Position numbers and translations under genes: made by a program | Part shown: positions 1 to 11,049 of the stretch, piece by piece | Numbering within the stretch: the first letter of the stretch is position 1 | Layout of the letters: each line of letters opens with the position of its first letter | Notes under the pieces: generated by a model | Database searches by the model: none | Told to the model about the DNA's origin: nothing | The model's input: the letters and a program-made list of their open reading frames with translations, nothing else | Assembly (NCBI GenBank): GCA_029844215.1 | Contig: CM056731.1 | Span: forward strand, 79,132,992-79,196,991 | Source: Przewalskia tangutica | Lineage: Eukaryota; Streptophyta; Magnoliopsida; Solanales; Solanaceae | Length of the DNA stretch: 64,000 nt | Reading direction: 5' to 3'

Positions 1-502
1 CAAAGTCCGGATTTTAACCTTAAAGTACTACGTCCGTTGAATTCCTTTTAAGATCCATTTCTTTTACAAAGGTCACCCGATACCCGTAGTATAAAATTTG
101 AGTGACTAACATTGTTAAGTAAACCAAAATGCTTTCCTTTGTAAAATCAAGTGACAACCTTATTTTCCAAACGTTCAAGTTTGCCTAATTTCGAATGCTC
201 AAGTTTCTCATTTTAGAAAAAGGTTTCGTAGTTCATAGTTTTAAATCCTTTAAAACATAATTCTCCTTTAAACGTTTTGAGAAACCTATGTCTTATAAGT
301 GAGTAGGTTATTCTTGTTTATAATCAATCTTATTAAGCAGCCATGATCTAGGAAATGTAATATCATTTTGTCGTCTTAGCTTCTATGCGGATGGAGGTTT
401 CTCTTGGTTTTAATAATACTTCTTTAGTCAATACATTTTCCTTTTATTAACGCTGCGATGGTTTGTCGATACACATTACGATTTCGAAATCGATAAAACA
501 TT

Positions 503-549
503 CTTAAGCGTTATACCTAACGTCCCATAAAGCTAGTATAACTCATAAG
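503..549. promoter_or_regulatory. Conserved LTR hairpin, CTTAAG-type outer stem (LTR A, copy 1)
   Basis: The arms start with CTTAAG and end with ATAAG, with GTTATAC and GTATAAC inside, around a loop containing CCCATAAAG. In the right LTR (6118-6165) the outer arms are CTTAAG on both sides. It lies about 190 bases from a second hairpin of the CATAAAG type, so both stem types occur in one LTR. Function is unknown. Confidence 0.55.
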
Positions 550-693
550 CTTTCAAAACCCAAGTAATACTCATTCTTTCAACACGATTCATAGATCTTT
601 TGAAATGCTTCAAGTTCTTTATTAACACATATCAAGCCAGTTATTATTCAAATCAGTTACCTTTTTAAAAACCACAAAGTATGTGCCTATCCA

Positions 694-742
694 CATAAAG
701 CTATTGTAACCAACTTCCCATAAAGCGTTATAACACTTTATG
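694..742. promoter_or_regulatory. Conserved LTR hairpin, CATAAAG-type outer stem (LTR A, copy 2)
   Basis: The outer arms are CATAAAG and CTTTATG around the shared AACTTCCCATAAAG loop. The inner stem is weaker than in other families (TTGTAAC against GTTATAAC). The partner copy in the right LTR is at 6306-6356. Confidence 0.5.
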
Positions 743-1800
743 TTTTAAATCAATCAAATACATTTAGCACGTATGCGTCTACCGTACTACATAGTTCACA
801 CATATCATGCTAGAAGAGATAGGAAGAGGTCCACATACCTCGCGACGATTGTCGACTAATAGCAAAACGCCCACGTACCTCAAACCGCGGCTACTCCTTA
901 AGCCAAGTGGATCACTCCACACGTAGTACTACAACCTATAGAGGCCACTGGCGCCTATTAATACCTTTAGATCGGCGTAGAATATTCTACGAAAAATTGG
1001 CACCTCCCCGCAACAGCGTAAATCTCCTCCTCTATCGAGGCGGCTACCAAGCCAACCGAGGGTTAACACGTCTGACCGGGCGTGTACAATTCTACTACAC
1101 GGCAATGCTACACAAGTCTCATGTCTGATCTATGTAATTCTGATTCGATTCTCTTATTTAAATTGGGCTTAAGTCGCGAAGACATTGCGTAAGTATTATT
1201 ATTAGGGCTTAAGTCAAAAGACATTGCGCACAATTATAATGTTCAGTTCTATATAGAGTCTACTTCAACTCTATATTCCTACAACATGTAATTTCCACTT
1301 ACAACAGACGTTCAAGAATGTTAACCTGGATAAGCCCAAAATTCTCCGAGGTTATAGGTCGTTCTGAACAAGGTTTAGCTCTCTACTCAGTGCGCTCCAG
1401 CGCTCCAAGAAACCCTTAGAAGTGTCTACACAACTTCTACTTAATACTTCAACTACGGTGAAGATTTTCCTTAGGGTTTCGTTTAGTGGCTAAAGGAAAG
1501 TATAATAGTATTTTAAGGCCGTATAAAGGTACTTTGGAAAGTACTACAAGGACTTTGGCTAAAGTATTGTGGGCACTATAACGATACTCGTAGAATACAT
1601 TTCTACCAAGGGGGGTAGTATCTTTACGAGCACAACTAGGCTAGGGGGGGGTTGCTCTCGGCTAGAGCCACTAGGCAAGGGGGCTCGTGAGGGCCTTGAG
1701 AGGGGAGAGGGGTCTTTGTTTGGGCGAGAACAAGGTTGAGGGAGAGGAGGATTTTCAAGACTTAGACAATTTTTGGATGAAGAAGTTCATCAACTAAGGG

Positions 1801-1811
1801 GGTATTTATAG
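1801..1811 (-). promoter_or_regulatory. Putative TATA box of LTR A
   Basis: The minus strand reads CTATAAATACC, a good plant TATA box, about 400 bases inside the U3 end. The same box lies at the same offset in A's other LTR and in B and D. No transcript evidence is available. Confidence 0.6.
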
Positions 1812-2212
1812 GTCAAGTGAAGGCCAACCAATGGCGAAGATCCATCAAGTGTTAGGCAAGTGTAAGGTCAAGATTAAGCCATGTGCAACCTTATCCATCT
1901 ACCCAAAATATCCTACCAACTCCTTGACCAAAAATAATGCAACAAAAGCGTGCCAACCTCACTTTCGTCAGTCCACCTTTGATTAGAGGGTGACAAGTGT
2001 CGCCCTCTTGTTGGTCCAAAATGTTCGTCTCTCGGAAAAATCCGCAAAAATTATAAATGACATAGCGGAAATTCCCTACGAAAGGCTGGAAAGCGTTTAG
2101 TCGAAACGACTCTAGCAGGGTGTTGTGCACAAAAGAATTCGGCCAAGCCTAAAGAAGTTCGAAAATTTCTCGTCGTCCCCCACGTACATACTGCGGAAAT
2201 ACGGGTATAACA

Positions 2213-2223
2213 TTCTCCCCTCC
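2213..2223 (-). other. Polypurine tract of element A
   Basis: The minus strand reads GGAGGGGAGAA directly before the 3' LTR start TGTTATACC. This is the expected primer for plus-strand DNA synthesis and fixes the orientation of the element. Confidence 0.8.
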
Positions 2224-2569
2224 AGAAACATTCGTCGAATGTTCCTTCTCAAGCAGATAACGATAAAGTTCTTCTAATAGGTTGCCAACGCCACAGTGGC
2301 CACGAACCAACACGTACGCGCAAATACTTATATCGAGTCCACGAGGAAACACCTCTAACATCACAAACTTTTGTCACTTTGTCGAGAGGTTCTAGTGTCA
2401 CTCGGCGACCCAACAAATGGTCTTGATGCGTGCGATTCACGAGGTCTAAAATATACATCCTTCGCACCTTCTCCTTTACAAGAAATGATCATATCTATGC
2501 TCGCAATACATGCTCACCTCTACCCTTACGTCGTACCCTTCTCGAACTCTTGAACTCTTCCAGTATACG

Positions 2570-2850
2570 TACCACACTTCAGTTATCGCTTCAGTCCTCC
2601 AAACCTTGGAGTCACCACCTCCAACTTGGTTATCTTACTAGCCTCAATCTTCCTTAAGGCCACTTCCGGCCTTCACGACCCGCTTCAGGTCGAACATATC
2701 CACGAACTCATACGACGGTCATCAAAACTTGGGCCTAGCACCCTGGTGACCCTACCACCTGGCGGGACCACGGGCGACTCCACTCATTCAAGACTCACGG
2801 GTTGACACGCAACACGCCCTCGGCGACCCTCCGTCACGCCAACTCTCTTG
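2570..2850 (-). other. Conserved post-gag block of unknown function (element A)
   Basis: This block recurs downstream of gag in A, D (30190-30520), G (45955-46290) and I (53490-53690), and in a diverged form in C (25080-25320). Element B lacks it. In D and G one minus-strand frame keeps the peptide MTKFGG followed by SKVL, which suggests coding, but I recognise no domain. In A the frame is broken. Confidence 0.45.
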
Positions 2851-3199
2851 TTTCTCGATCCGGAACAACCTTGCTAAATCACATCATGAAAGATACCACT
2901 TTCATTTACCCAACCCAGAGACTTATCACATAATATTTTCTAGGCATAAAATGCACTCTGACAAGGATCACTCGCAAAATCTTGTACTCAAGACGGCGCA
3001 CATCTAAGGTCTCATTGTAATATTCTAAGGTTCATTATTTTCTCACCCCCAGGCTTACCCCTTTTTCTCCAACCAGGTTCCTAAATCACATTTTAGCACA
3101 AAGCTATCCGAACATAACACTTAACACATTAACATAACATCAAAACATACAAGCCTCTAGATGGTTAAGGATATACCTGAAGCTACCGCTCCACTCTAA

Positions 3200-4393
3200 T
3201 CATAAGTACGCCTGCCAGTATGCGTATGAAAGCGATGAACACGCCTTGATCCGGTAGTGCGCTAGCTGCGGTACCTCTCCTATAAGCACGATCTCGTCAC
3301 ATGGCCACGGCGCGCAGTGAAACAAGCACCGATAAAAGAGCGACATTCCGGGATGATGTTTGCCACATCGTCGTGCTGAGGGGACATGAATCTCAGCTAG
3401 CACTCGCGTATACTGTGAACGAAGCCACGAGCTCGACCAGCTCGAATACTGAGCGTCCGAAGGCGGGGACCACTCTGTCTTGGTGGAGGTACATAACTAG
3501 GCTAGCTGGCGGTCGCCTCGAAAGTTACCAATCTTGTTACGGCCTCTTCTGCGATCTCGGTCATTCCGTCGACCTCTCCGTGCCTCACATCCTAGTGCAT
3601 GAGCTTGCATGCGGGCAATGTCCATGCGGTGAAGAGCTACACCGTGCAAGCCTCGCGAGTAATCGTCGTCGGCCGGTGGCGTGGCGGTGTACTCTGTCCT
3701 CCATATCCGCTACTCTGGCGGGAACATCTGAGCTAATGAGTCGAACTCCACATTGTACTCTCTAACCGTCGCCCGATCCGCCTCAGCGTCAAAAATCGCC
3801 GGCCGAGCCCTCCTCATCTGTGGAGGCAAGAAATGTGCAGAAATGCCCTCGAGAACTTCGTCCCAACTGCTGGAAGTGCATGCTCTTCCGGGACAGCTCG
3901 CGAATCAAATCGATCAGCTGCGGTATCACGCGGTGATGCGAACCAATACCACCGACTGCGCCTGCGAGGCTCGATCACTCTCATGATCATTTGTAGGCTG
4001 TCGGATAAACTCTGAGTGCGTCCTCGGCTCGATCCATAGAACAACGGAGGCTCTGACTCGGGAAGTCACGTAGCCTCAGCTATGCGCTCGGGGTGAACTA
4101 CGGGTGCGGTGCTGGGCTGCTGCATCCGCCTATCCTCATATCGGCCACGACCACGGCGATGGCGACCATCTCCTTGTACCCCGTCATCGGCTCGGTGTGG
4201 GGTGGAGGCTCAGTCTTGTAGTCTCGGCGACCAGCTGCTGCGACTCTAAACTTCTTTGGTCTTTGTGGCGTCGCGAAACCCGCCGTCGGAAATCTTGTCT
4301 CAGTCTTGGCGGGCTGCGCCTCGTACTCCTACGTATCTCACTATGACTCCTCATTTGCCTTGCCCATCGGGCTGGATTGCACTGCGGAGGCAT
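3200..4393 (-). pseudogene. gag: Gag of element A, frameshifted
   Basis: Gag forms the retrotransposon capsid and binds element RNA. The start fits the minus-strand ATG at 4391-4393, opening with MPP as in related gags. Fragments of the retrotrans_gag core occur in shifting frames at 3814-4044 (FYGS and MRVIE pieces). A damaged zinc-knuckle region lies near 3310-3400. No single frame covers the gene. Many breaks fall in GC-rich CHG contexts where the sequence itself is suspect, so it may be less damaged than it looks. No pol follows; the unknown block at 2570-2850 comes next. Confidence 0.7.
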
Positions 4394-4502
4394 AAGCGGT
4401 AAAGGAAAGGAATCGTCGGAGGGTCGATTTATCCTGCGGCTCTAAGGCACGATCTCGAATGAGAAGGATGGAAACCAATCCTAAATGTCCTGCTGACCTC
4501 AC

Positions 4503-4535
4503 GATTATAGATGTGGTGCGACAACACCGATAATC
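4503..4535 (-). promoter_or_regulatory. Leader hairpin with loop palindrome (element A)
   Basis: The outer arms GATTAT and ATAATC enclose an inner stem and a loop that in the other elements contains GTGCAC. In A the loop reads GTGCGAC, one base longer. It lies between the primer site and gag, where packaging or dimerisation signals usually are. Confidence 0.45.
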
Positions 4536-4582
4536 AAGACTCTACTAGACACGCGATGCGTAGACACTTTCAGAGGACTAGC

Positions 4583-4595
4583 GCTCACGATACCA
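4583..4595 (-). other. Primer-binding site of element A (initiator tRNA-Met type, altered)
   Basis: The minus strand reads TGGTATCGTGAGC, four bases after the 5' LTR end. Plant initiator tRNA-Met predicts TGGTATCAGAGC. The mismatch is at a CAG, as in B, D and J. Confidence 0.7.
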
Positions 4596-5256
4596 CTTTT
4601 GTCATGACCGAACCGGGCGTGTTGGTGCCTTACCGGGCACCTAGTGATACAACATCGAGAAAATCAGCGGAAATAAAAACATGAACATGAATTAAGAGAA
4701 AGGATAAATAAGCAGGCCAGCCAAAGCGATTTGCCCATCATGTATACATAAATACGAGCAGTTATCTTTTTACAAACCACGCCACAGCGATTACTCACGG
4801 ACCTCTAAGATTTTACAACGGCTATGGCGGGGCGGGGCCCATACCACGAATGTATAAGCATCTGGACTCGGGTAACATACCAAAGATAAGCCTCGAAGGA
4901 ACGGAGCTTCAATCTGTTGAAAGGTGATCCTAAAGCGGGGATCGACGGCCGATGTACCTTTTACTGCGGCGTGAGCGGCCCCGAAGGAGGTCAGTACAAC
5001 AGGTACCAAGTATGTGAAACTGTAAAATACTGTAAATGAAATCATAATCGTCTATAAAGCAGGAGACATATATGATAACCAAACTACAGTTCACAACATA
5101 AGAGCAGTCATGTCAAGTCAGGGACTCACGCCCTAAAAGTCATCCCTCATGCCCGTGGAACTCCTTCCTCACTGCCGGCAGTCTAGGTACAAATCATGTG
5201 ATACGTATAACAGGTCTCGGCCCATCTCATGGACCCAATATAGAAAAGGGTGGAAT

Positions 5257-5518
5257 ACATTCCCGGTTCATCCCATGAACCGGTGGTCGAGTGGAATACA
5301 TTCCCGGATGAACCGGTAGTCAAGTGAAATACATTCCCGGATGAACCGGTCCTCAAGTGAAATACATTCCCGGATGAACCGGTCCTCAAGTGAAATACAT
5401 TCGGATGAGCCGGTAATCAAGTGAAACATTCGGATGAGCCGGTAGTCGAGTGAAATACATTCCGGATGAGCCGTGTCAAGTGATATACATTCGGATGACC
5501 GGTAGTCGAGTAGAACAC
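5257..5518. repeat. 33-base minisatellite, about 8 units, in LTR A
   Basis: Units start with ACATTC at about 5257, 5298, 5331, 5364, 5397, 5427, 5457 and 5487, each carrying GGATGARCCGGT and CAAGTGAAAT. The first unit has an insertion of about 8 bases and later units lose CC from CCCGG. Open frames across it (such as 5183-5389 minus) only read the repeat. Confidence 0.85.
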
Positions 5519-7409
5519 GATACTTACACACAAAGGCTATCACCGCGTAACATGGTCAAGTTTCATAACAACAAGTATAAGCAAGTTACACACGACTCAA
5601 AGTACTTTCATTTTATATCAAAGTCGGATTTTAACCTTAAAGTACTACGTCCGTTAAATTCCTTTTAAGATCCATTTCTTTTACAAAGGTCACCCGATAC
5701 AGTAGTATAAAATTTGAGTGACTAACATTGTTAAGTAAACCAAAATGCTTTCCTTTGTAAAATCAAGTGACAACCTTATTTTCCAAGCGTTGAAGTTTGC
5801 CTAATTTCGAATGCTCAAGTTTCTCATTTTAGAAAAAGGTTTCGTAGTTCATAGTTTTAAATCCTTTAAAACATAATTCTCCTTTAAGCGTTTTGAGAAA
5901 CCTATGTCTTATAAGTGAGTAGGTTATTCTTGTTTATAATCAATCTTATTAAGCGACCATGATCTAGGAAATGTAATATCATTTTGTCTCATCTTAGCTT
6001 ATGCGGATGGAGGTTTCTCTTGGTTTTAATAATACTTCTTTAGTCAATACATTTTCCTTTTATTAATTTGCGGTGGTTTGTCGATACACATTACGATTTC
6101 GAAATCGAGAAAACATTCTTAAGCCGTTATACCTAACTTCCCATAAAGCTAGTATAACTCTTAAGCTTTCAAAACCAAGTAATACTCATTCTTTCAAAGC
6201 GATTCATAGATCTTTTGAAATGCTTCAAGTTCTTTATTAACACATATCAAGCCGGTTATTATTCAAATCGATTACCTTTTAAAAACCACAAAGTATGTGC
6301 TATCCACGTAAAGCTATTGTAACCAACTTCCCATAAAGCCGTTATAACACTTTATGTTTTAAATCAATCAAATACATTTAGCACGTATGCGTCTACCGTA
6401 CTACATAGTTCACACATATCATGCTAGAAGAGATAGGAAGAGGTCCACGTACCTCGCGGCGATTGTCGACTAATAGAAAGCGCTCGCGTACCTCAAACCG
6501 CCGGCTACTCCTTAAGCCAGTGGATCACTCCACACGTAGTACTACAACCTATAGAGGCCCTGGCGCCTATTAATACCTTTAGATCGGCGTAGAATATTCT
6601 ACAGAAAATTCGGACACCTCCCCCCGCAGCGTAAATCTCTCTCTATCGGCGGCTACCAAGCCAACCGAGGGTTAACACGTCGGCCGGGCGTGTACAATTC
6701 TACTACACAATGCTACACAAGTCTCTGTAATGTCTGATCTATGTAATTACTGATTCGATTCTCTTATTTAAATTGGGCTTAAGTCGCGAAGACATTGCCG
6801 TAAGTATTATTATTGGGCTTAAGTCAAAAGACATTGCGCACAATTATAATGTTCAGTTCTATATATAGTATACTTCAACTATATATTCCTACAACATGTA
6901 ATTTCCAATTACAATGAGAAGGTCAAGAATGTTTACCTCGATAAGCCCAAAATTATCCGAGTTTATATGTGGATTCTGAACAAGGTTTAGCTCTACTCAG
7001 TGCGCTCCAAAGCGCTCCAAGAAACCCTTAGAAGTGTCTACACAACTTCTACTTAATACTTCAACTACGGGTGAAGATTTTTCTTAGGGTTTCGTTTAGT
7101 GGCTAAAGGAAAGTATAATAGTATTTTAGGGCTTATATAAAGGGTACTTTGGAAAGTACTACAAGGTATTTGGCTAAAGTATTTTGGGCATTATAACGAT
7201 ACTTGTAGAATACATTTCTACCAAGGGGGGTAGTATTTTTACTAGCACAACTAGGTGGGGGTTGCTCTCGGCTAGAGCCATAGAGCAAGGGGGCTCGTGA
7301 GGGCCTTGAGAGGGGAGAGGGGTGGTGTTTGGACGAGAACAAGGTTGAGGGAGAGGGAGGGATTTTCAAGACTTAGACAATTTTTGGATGAAGAAGTTCA
7401 TCAACTAAG

Positions 7410-7420
7410 GGTATTTATAG
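7410..7420 (-). promoter_or_regulatory. Putative TATA box of A 5' LTR
   Basis: Same CTATAAATACC box as at 1801-1811. Being in the 5' LTR, this copy would drive the element's own transcript. Confidence 0.6.
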
Positions 7421-8582
7421 GTCAAGTGAAGGCGACCAATGGCGAAGATCCATCAGTGTTAGGCAAGTGTAAGGTCAAGATTAAGCCATGTGCAACCTTA
7501 TCCATCTACCCAAAATATCCTACCACTCCTTGACCAAAAATAATGCAACAAAAGCGTGCCAACCTCCCACTTTCGTCAGTCACCTTCACCAATTAGAGGG
7601 TGACAAGTGTGCAGCCCTCTTGTTGGTCCAAAATGTTTCGTCTCTCGGAAAAATCCGCAAAAATTATAAATGACATAGCGGAAATTCCCTACGAAAGCGT
7701 GAAAGCGTTTAGTCAAAAACGACTCTAGCAGGGTGTTGTGCACAAAAAGAATTCGGCAAGCCTAAAGAAGTTCGAAAATTTCTACGTCGTCCCCACGTAC
7801 ATACTGCGGAAATACGAGGGTATAACACCGGCAAGTACGAAAACCAACTACGGATCCGACTGCGCAAGGCCCGACCGGCAAGTACGGGGTTAGCTACGGA
7901 TCACACTGCGTCATCAACCTCATGGAGAGCTAGTCCATGGCATAACAATAACAATGGAAGCATACCCGTGGGCCACCCAACGTGTCAGTATGTCCAATTA
8001 AATAACACGATAACAATCATAGTGAAAGCATACCCGTGGACCATCCAGCAACGTCGGTATGTCCAAGTAAACAACAAGATAACCGGCCCTCCATCGAGAG
8101 ACGCGGTAGCATAAAAATACAACACTTGCACAACAAAGGCTATCACAACTATCATAGGCAAGTTTAACATACTCTTAGACTCTCATTTCATGCCAACAAT
8201 CCTGGTTTTTAACCCCAAAGTACTACATACTTCAATTGTATTAAAAAGATCCCCTTTTAAGTAAAAACCACACGATACTAATACCCGTAGTATCAAGACA
8301 CTTTCATGTTTAAATCAAGTACTTTATACTTTTTAAACCAAATGGCTTACACTTTTAAAACAACGTCAAGTATACTTTTAAAACCCAAGTAACTCACTTT
8401 TTTAAGATCAAGGCACTCACACCTTTTAAAATCAAACCACTTATACTTTTCCAATCAAGACAAGTTCAATATTTAAAAACAAGTTACTTACTCTTTTAAA
8501 CTCAAGCAACTTACTTTTTTCAAAACAAGTAACATATACTTTTAAATCAAGCTACTTCTCCTTTCCCAAAATCAAGTCGTTT

Positions 8583-8703
8583 ATAAGTCAAGTCTCTTAT
8601 CTTTCAAGATCAAGTCTCTTAACTTTCAAAATCAAGTCTCTTAGCTTTCAAAATCAAGTCTCTTAACTTTCAAAATAATCAAGTCTCTTATCTTTTAGAA
8701 TAA
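8583..8703. repeat. Short tandem repeat, unit near ATCAAGTCTCTTAACTTTCA
   Basis: About five units of 23-26 bases, varying at one or two positions. Looser versions occur in all the related LTRs. The LINE at 40637 is inserted at one such unit in LTR H2. Confidence 0.75.
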
Positions 8704-8723
8704 TTAAGCCATTCTTTTATCTT

Positions 8724-8773
8724 CATAAAGTCGCTATAACTAACTTCCCATAAAGACATTATAACACTTTATG
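8724..8773. promoter_or_regulatory. Conserved LTR hairpin (H1)
   Basis: The outer arms CATAAAGT and ACTTTATG pair perfectly and the loop again holds CTTCCCATAAAG. The equivalent in H2 is 41921-41970. Confidence 0.55.
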
Positions 8774-9329
8774 TTTTAAACCAACCAAAGACAACCACAC
8801 TCATTTCTGAAATTAAGAGAACTTTATTCTTTTAAAGACCAAGTATCAATTTCCTTCCGAATAATGATTCATAACTTTTTAGAGTAATTCAAGGTTCTTA
8901 ACATTTAGAACTCAAGTCAAGGACATCAAAGTGAAACCAAATTCATTTAACACACGTACGTCTACCGTACTATATATTTCACAACAATCATGCTCAAGAG
9001 GATAGGAAGAGTCACATACCTCCTCGGCTAATCCACTTGCCAAGTCGAATATGCCGCGCGTAGAATATCAACCTATAATAATCAAATACGTCTATCAACG
9101 TCTAGACTTCTTCGTAGAATATTTCTAAGTATAGGGTCTCTTATGCTACGGAAAATCGGGCAGCACTTCCCCTGTTTTTACGTACTTTTCCTCCTTTTTC
9201 AAGGCCTGAAATTCAATAACCAACATGCCACATTTAAGGCAATAATACAACAATACTAAAGGGGATTACACGCCTAACTGGACGTGTAAAATTCTGCCCC
9301 ACAATAAACAAAATGGTCCATTAGTACAA

Positions 9330-9410
9330 AGTAAATACAGTCCAATGTAAATACAGTCCAAAGTAAATACAGTCCAATGTAAATACAGTCCAATGTAAAT
9401 ACAGTCCATT
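9330..9410. repeat. 16-base tandem repeat (AGTCCAATGTAAATAC)
   Basis: About five near-perfect units. Shorter versions lie at 20264-20310, 42505-42570 and 44440-44490 in sister LTRs, and a trace near 57590 in LTR I. Confidence 0.8.
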
Positions 9411-9920
9411 AGTTGGTGTTCTTGGCCAACTACTACAATAAAACTTATCCAATTCTCGGCTAGCATGTCGGAATTACTTCTTTAATCTTCCAACTTATAT
9501 TCCAATCTTTATATAAGTTATAATAACTTTGTTATTAACTGTCAACATGTAATAGGTACGTTTTTACCATTTTAATGGCTAGCATGACAATTTCTTGATT
9601 TTAGCAACTTAACAATGTCCAAATCCTTTCCATATTCCTTCCATGTACCACATACTTATTTATATACAACCAACATATATAATATCCAACTTCACAAGGA
9701 GGACAAAGTTCATTACCTCAAAGAGCCCAAAATAATCCAAGAACTGAAAGTTGATCTGTAGCACGTTTAGCTCCTATTCCTTACGATCAAAACCGCTCCA
9801 AGCAACCCTTAGAAGCTCCTAACCAAATCTTCTTCAAGATCCAACTTCAAAAAGTGAAGAACACTTTAGGCTTCAAACATGCAAGTTTTGGCCAAGGCAT
9901 GATTTTTAGGCTAGGGGTGT

Positions 9921-9925
9921 GATAT
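9921..9925. repeat. Target-site duplication of element B, left copy (GATAT)
   Basis: GATAT directly precedes the B LTR start TGTCACGACC and recurs directly after the other LTR at 19564-19568. Five bases is the normal length for Ty3/gypsy integrase. Confidence 0.92.
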
Positions 9926-11001
9926 TGTCACGACCCATTCCGGGGCCCGTGACTGGTGCCTTACCGGGGCACCCAAGTAGTCATACATCAGAGTGATCAG
10001 CAGAAATATAAAACAAGACATGAAACAGTTTATAAAATAAGACACAGTTTATGTGAACAAACGTCGCCTTTCGGCATATATATATAAACCAGGTTTAGCG
10101 ATTTACATCAAACCTTTGCAACATGACGACAGACCTCTAAGGAAATATACAACTATGGCGGGACAGGGCCGCGCCATACCCTGACTGTACAAACTATCTA
10201 CAATACAGGGAGATCATACCAAAAAGTAGAGCCTCCGGAGAAGATGGAGCTCCTGACACCAATGCAAAGAGATCCTAAGGATGCGGATCTAGCACCTGCT
10301 TGCCCCTGCGGCATGAGCGCGGCCCAGAAGGAGTCGATCAACAGTACTAAGTATGCAGCGTAAAGTACTTAAATGAAAACATATCATTTTTAAAACCGGT
10401 TTACAAATATGTGTGAAACAACGAGAAACCGCGCGTAGTGCTACATCCAAACAAGAGCAACAATAGGTAAGCGTAATAGGTCTTGTCAGGCTGCGAATGA
10501 TCGAAAGCAGGGCCACTCGCCCGTATCATCGTGCAAGCCTAATCTGAACTCGAGTCGCGATGGCCACTCACGTGGGCGCGTGAGGTATAACCCGCGTCGA
10601 GGTAGCTACTCCTCGGCGTAAATCTGGACTCGTTGTCGCGCATGGCGCATAGACCGCGTGAGGCATAACCCGCATACTAACACGGAACTCTCGTAGCTCG
10701 CGATAGGCCCCTGGACCCGCGTGAGGTATTCTCGAATCATGGTCCTGCATCGCTGAGTCTACCGCGCATCGGAGGCGACTTAACCTCGGTATCATCTCAA
10801 GAGGTGAGTGATAGTACACTAACATAACGACTTATCTTTAAACAACATAAGCACAAAGAATACTCTCTTATACAAGCGTTACAAGATACTAACACACAGT
10901 AGCATCATATCATGTCTACTTATCAAACCATCTTATTATTCTTTTCACAATTCAACATAAGTCATTATAAACACATAGTCAAACTTGTTTCTTTTATCAA
11001 T

Positions 11002-11049
11002 CTTAAGTGGTTATACTTAACTTCCCATAAAGCTAGTATAACTCTTAAG
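11002..11049. promoter_or_regulatory. Conserved LTR hairpin with swapped stem (LTR B)
   Basis: The outer arms are CTTAAG on both sides and the inner arms are GTTATAC and GTATAAC. Both differ from the CATAAAG/CTTTATG and GTTATAA/TTATAAC arms of other families yet still pair, while the AACTTCCCATAAAG loop is unchanged. Partner copy at 18180-18227. Confidence 0.6.

Larger units (their letters stand above)
1..2212 (-). repeat. 3' LTR of element A (partial)
   Basis: Base 2 lines up with base 5618 of the right LTR and both copies then run about 2210 bases to the same terminal ...TATAACA, so roughly the first 1 kb of this LTR lies outside the window. It contains two copies of the conserved LTR hairpin (503-549 and 694-742), the block around CCATGATCTAG at 331-475, and a minus-strand TATA box. 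The 73-codon frame at 907-1128 is not a gene: the homologous LTRs do not keep it. Confidence 0.88.
1..7827 (-). mobile_element. Element A: gag-only Ty3/gypsy LTR retrotransposon, left end outside window
   Basis: Two matching LTR copies (1-2212 and 4600-7827) flank a 2.4 kb interior that has a polypurine tract at its left end and a primer-binding site at its right end, which sets the minus orientation. The interior holds a damaged gag (3200-4393) and a conserved block of unknown function (2570-2850). No RT, RNase H or integrase is recognisable, so the element is non-autonomous. The stretches 2224-2570 and 2850-3200 are AT-rich interior DNA in which I see no gene. The right LTR ends at 7827 and the next base belongs to an older LTR (H1), so A is inserted in H1. 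The target duplication cannot be checked because the left end is outside the window. Its LTR is related to that of element D. Confidence 0.85.
4600..7827 (-). repeat. 5' LTR of element A
   Basis: It is 3228 bases, from TGTCATGACC to TATAACA, with the usual TG...CA ends. It contains the U5 inverted repeat GGTGCC/GGGCACC near its right-strand start, a 33-base tandem array (5257-5518), two conserved hairpins and a TATA box. It matches the left LTR closely in AT-rich parts and poorly in GC-rich parts. Confidence 0.88.
7828..9925 (-). repeat. LTR H1, first part (host of elements A and B)
   Basis: This matches LTR H2 (39960-43090) in order and content: remnants of the CCGGGGCAAGTACG tandem units at the left edge, the ATGGAAGCATACCCGTGG motif, an AT-rich section with CAAGTCTCTTA repeats, a conserved hairpin (8724-8773) and the CAGTCCAATGTAAATA repeats. 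It is interrupted at 9925 by element B and resumes at 19569. The part left of A is outside the window. I see no gene in it. Confidence 0.8.

Noticed and set aside
3301..3765. 154-codon plus-strand frame as a gene
   Set aside because: It is antisense to the damaged gag of element A; its length reflects GC-rich codon bias, not a known protein.
5257..5518. 33-base regular array as a CRISPR
   Set aside because: Units are contiguous with no unique spacers, and the array lies inside an LTR of a plant retrotransposon. The same holds for the 70-base and 64-base arrays.
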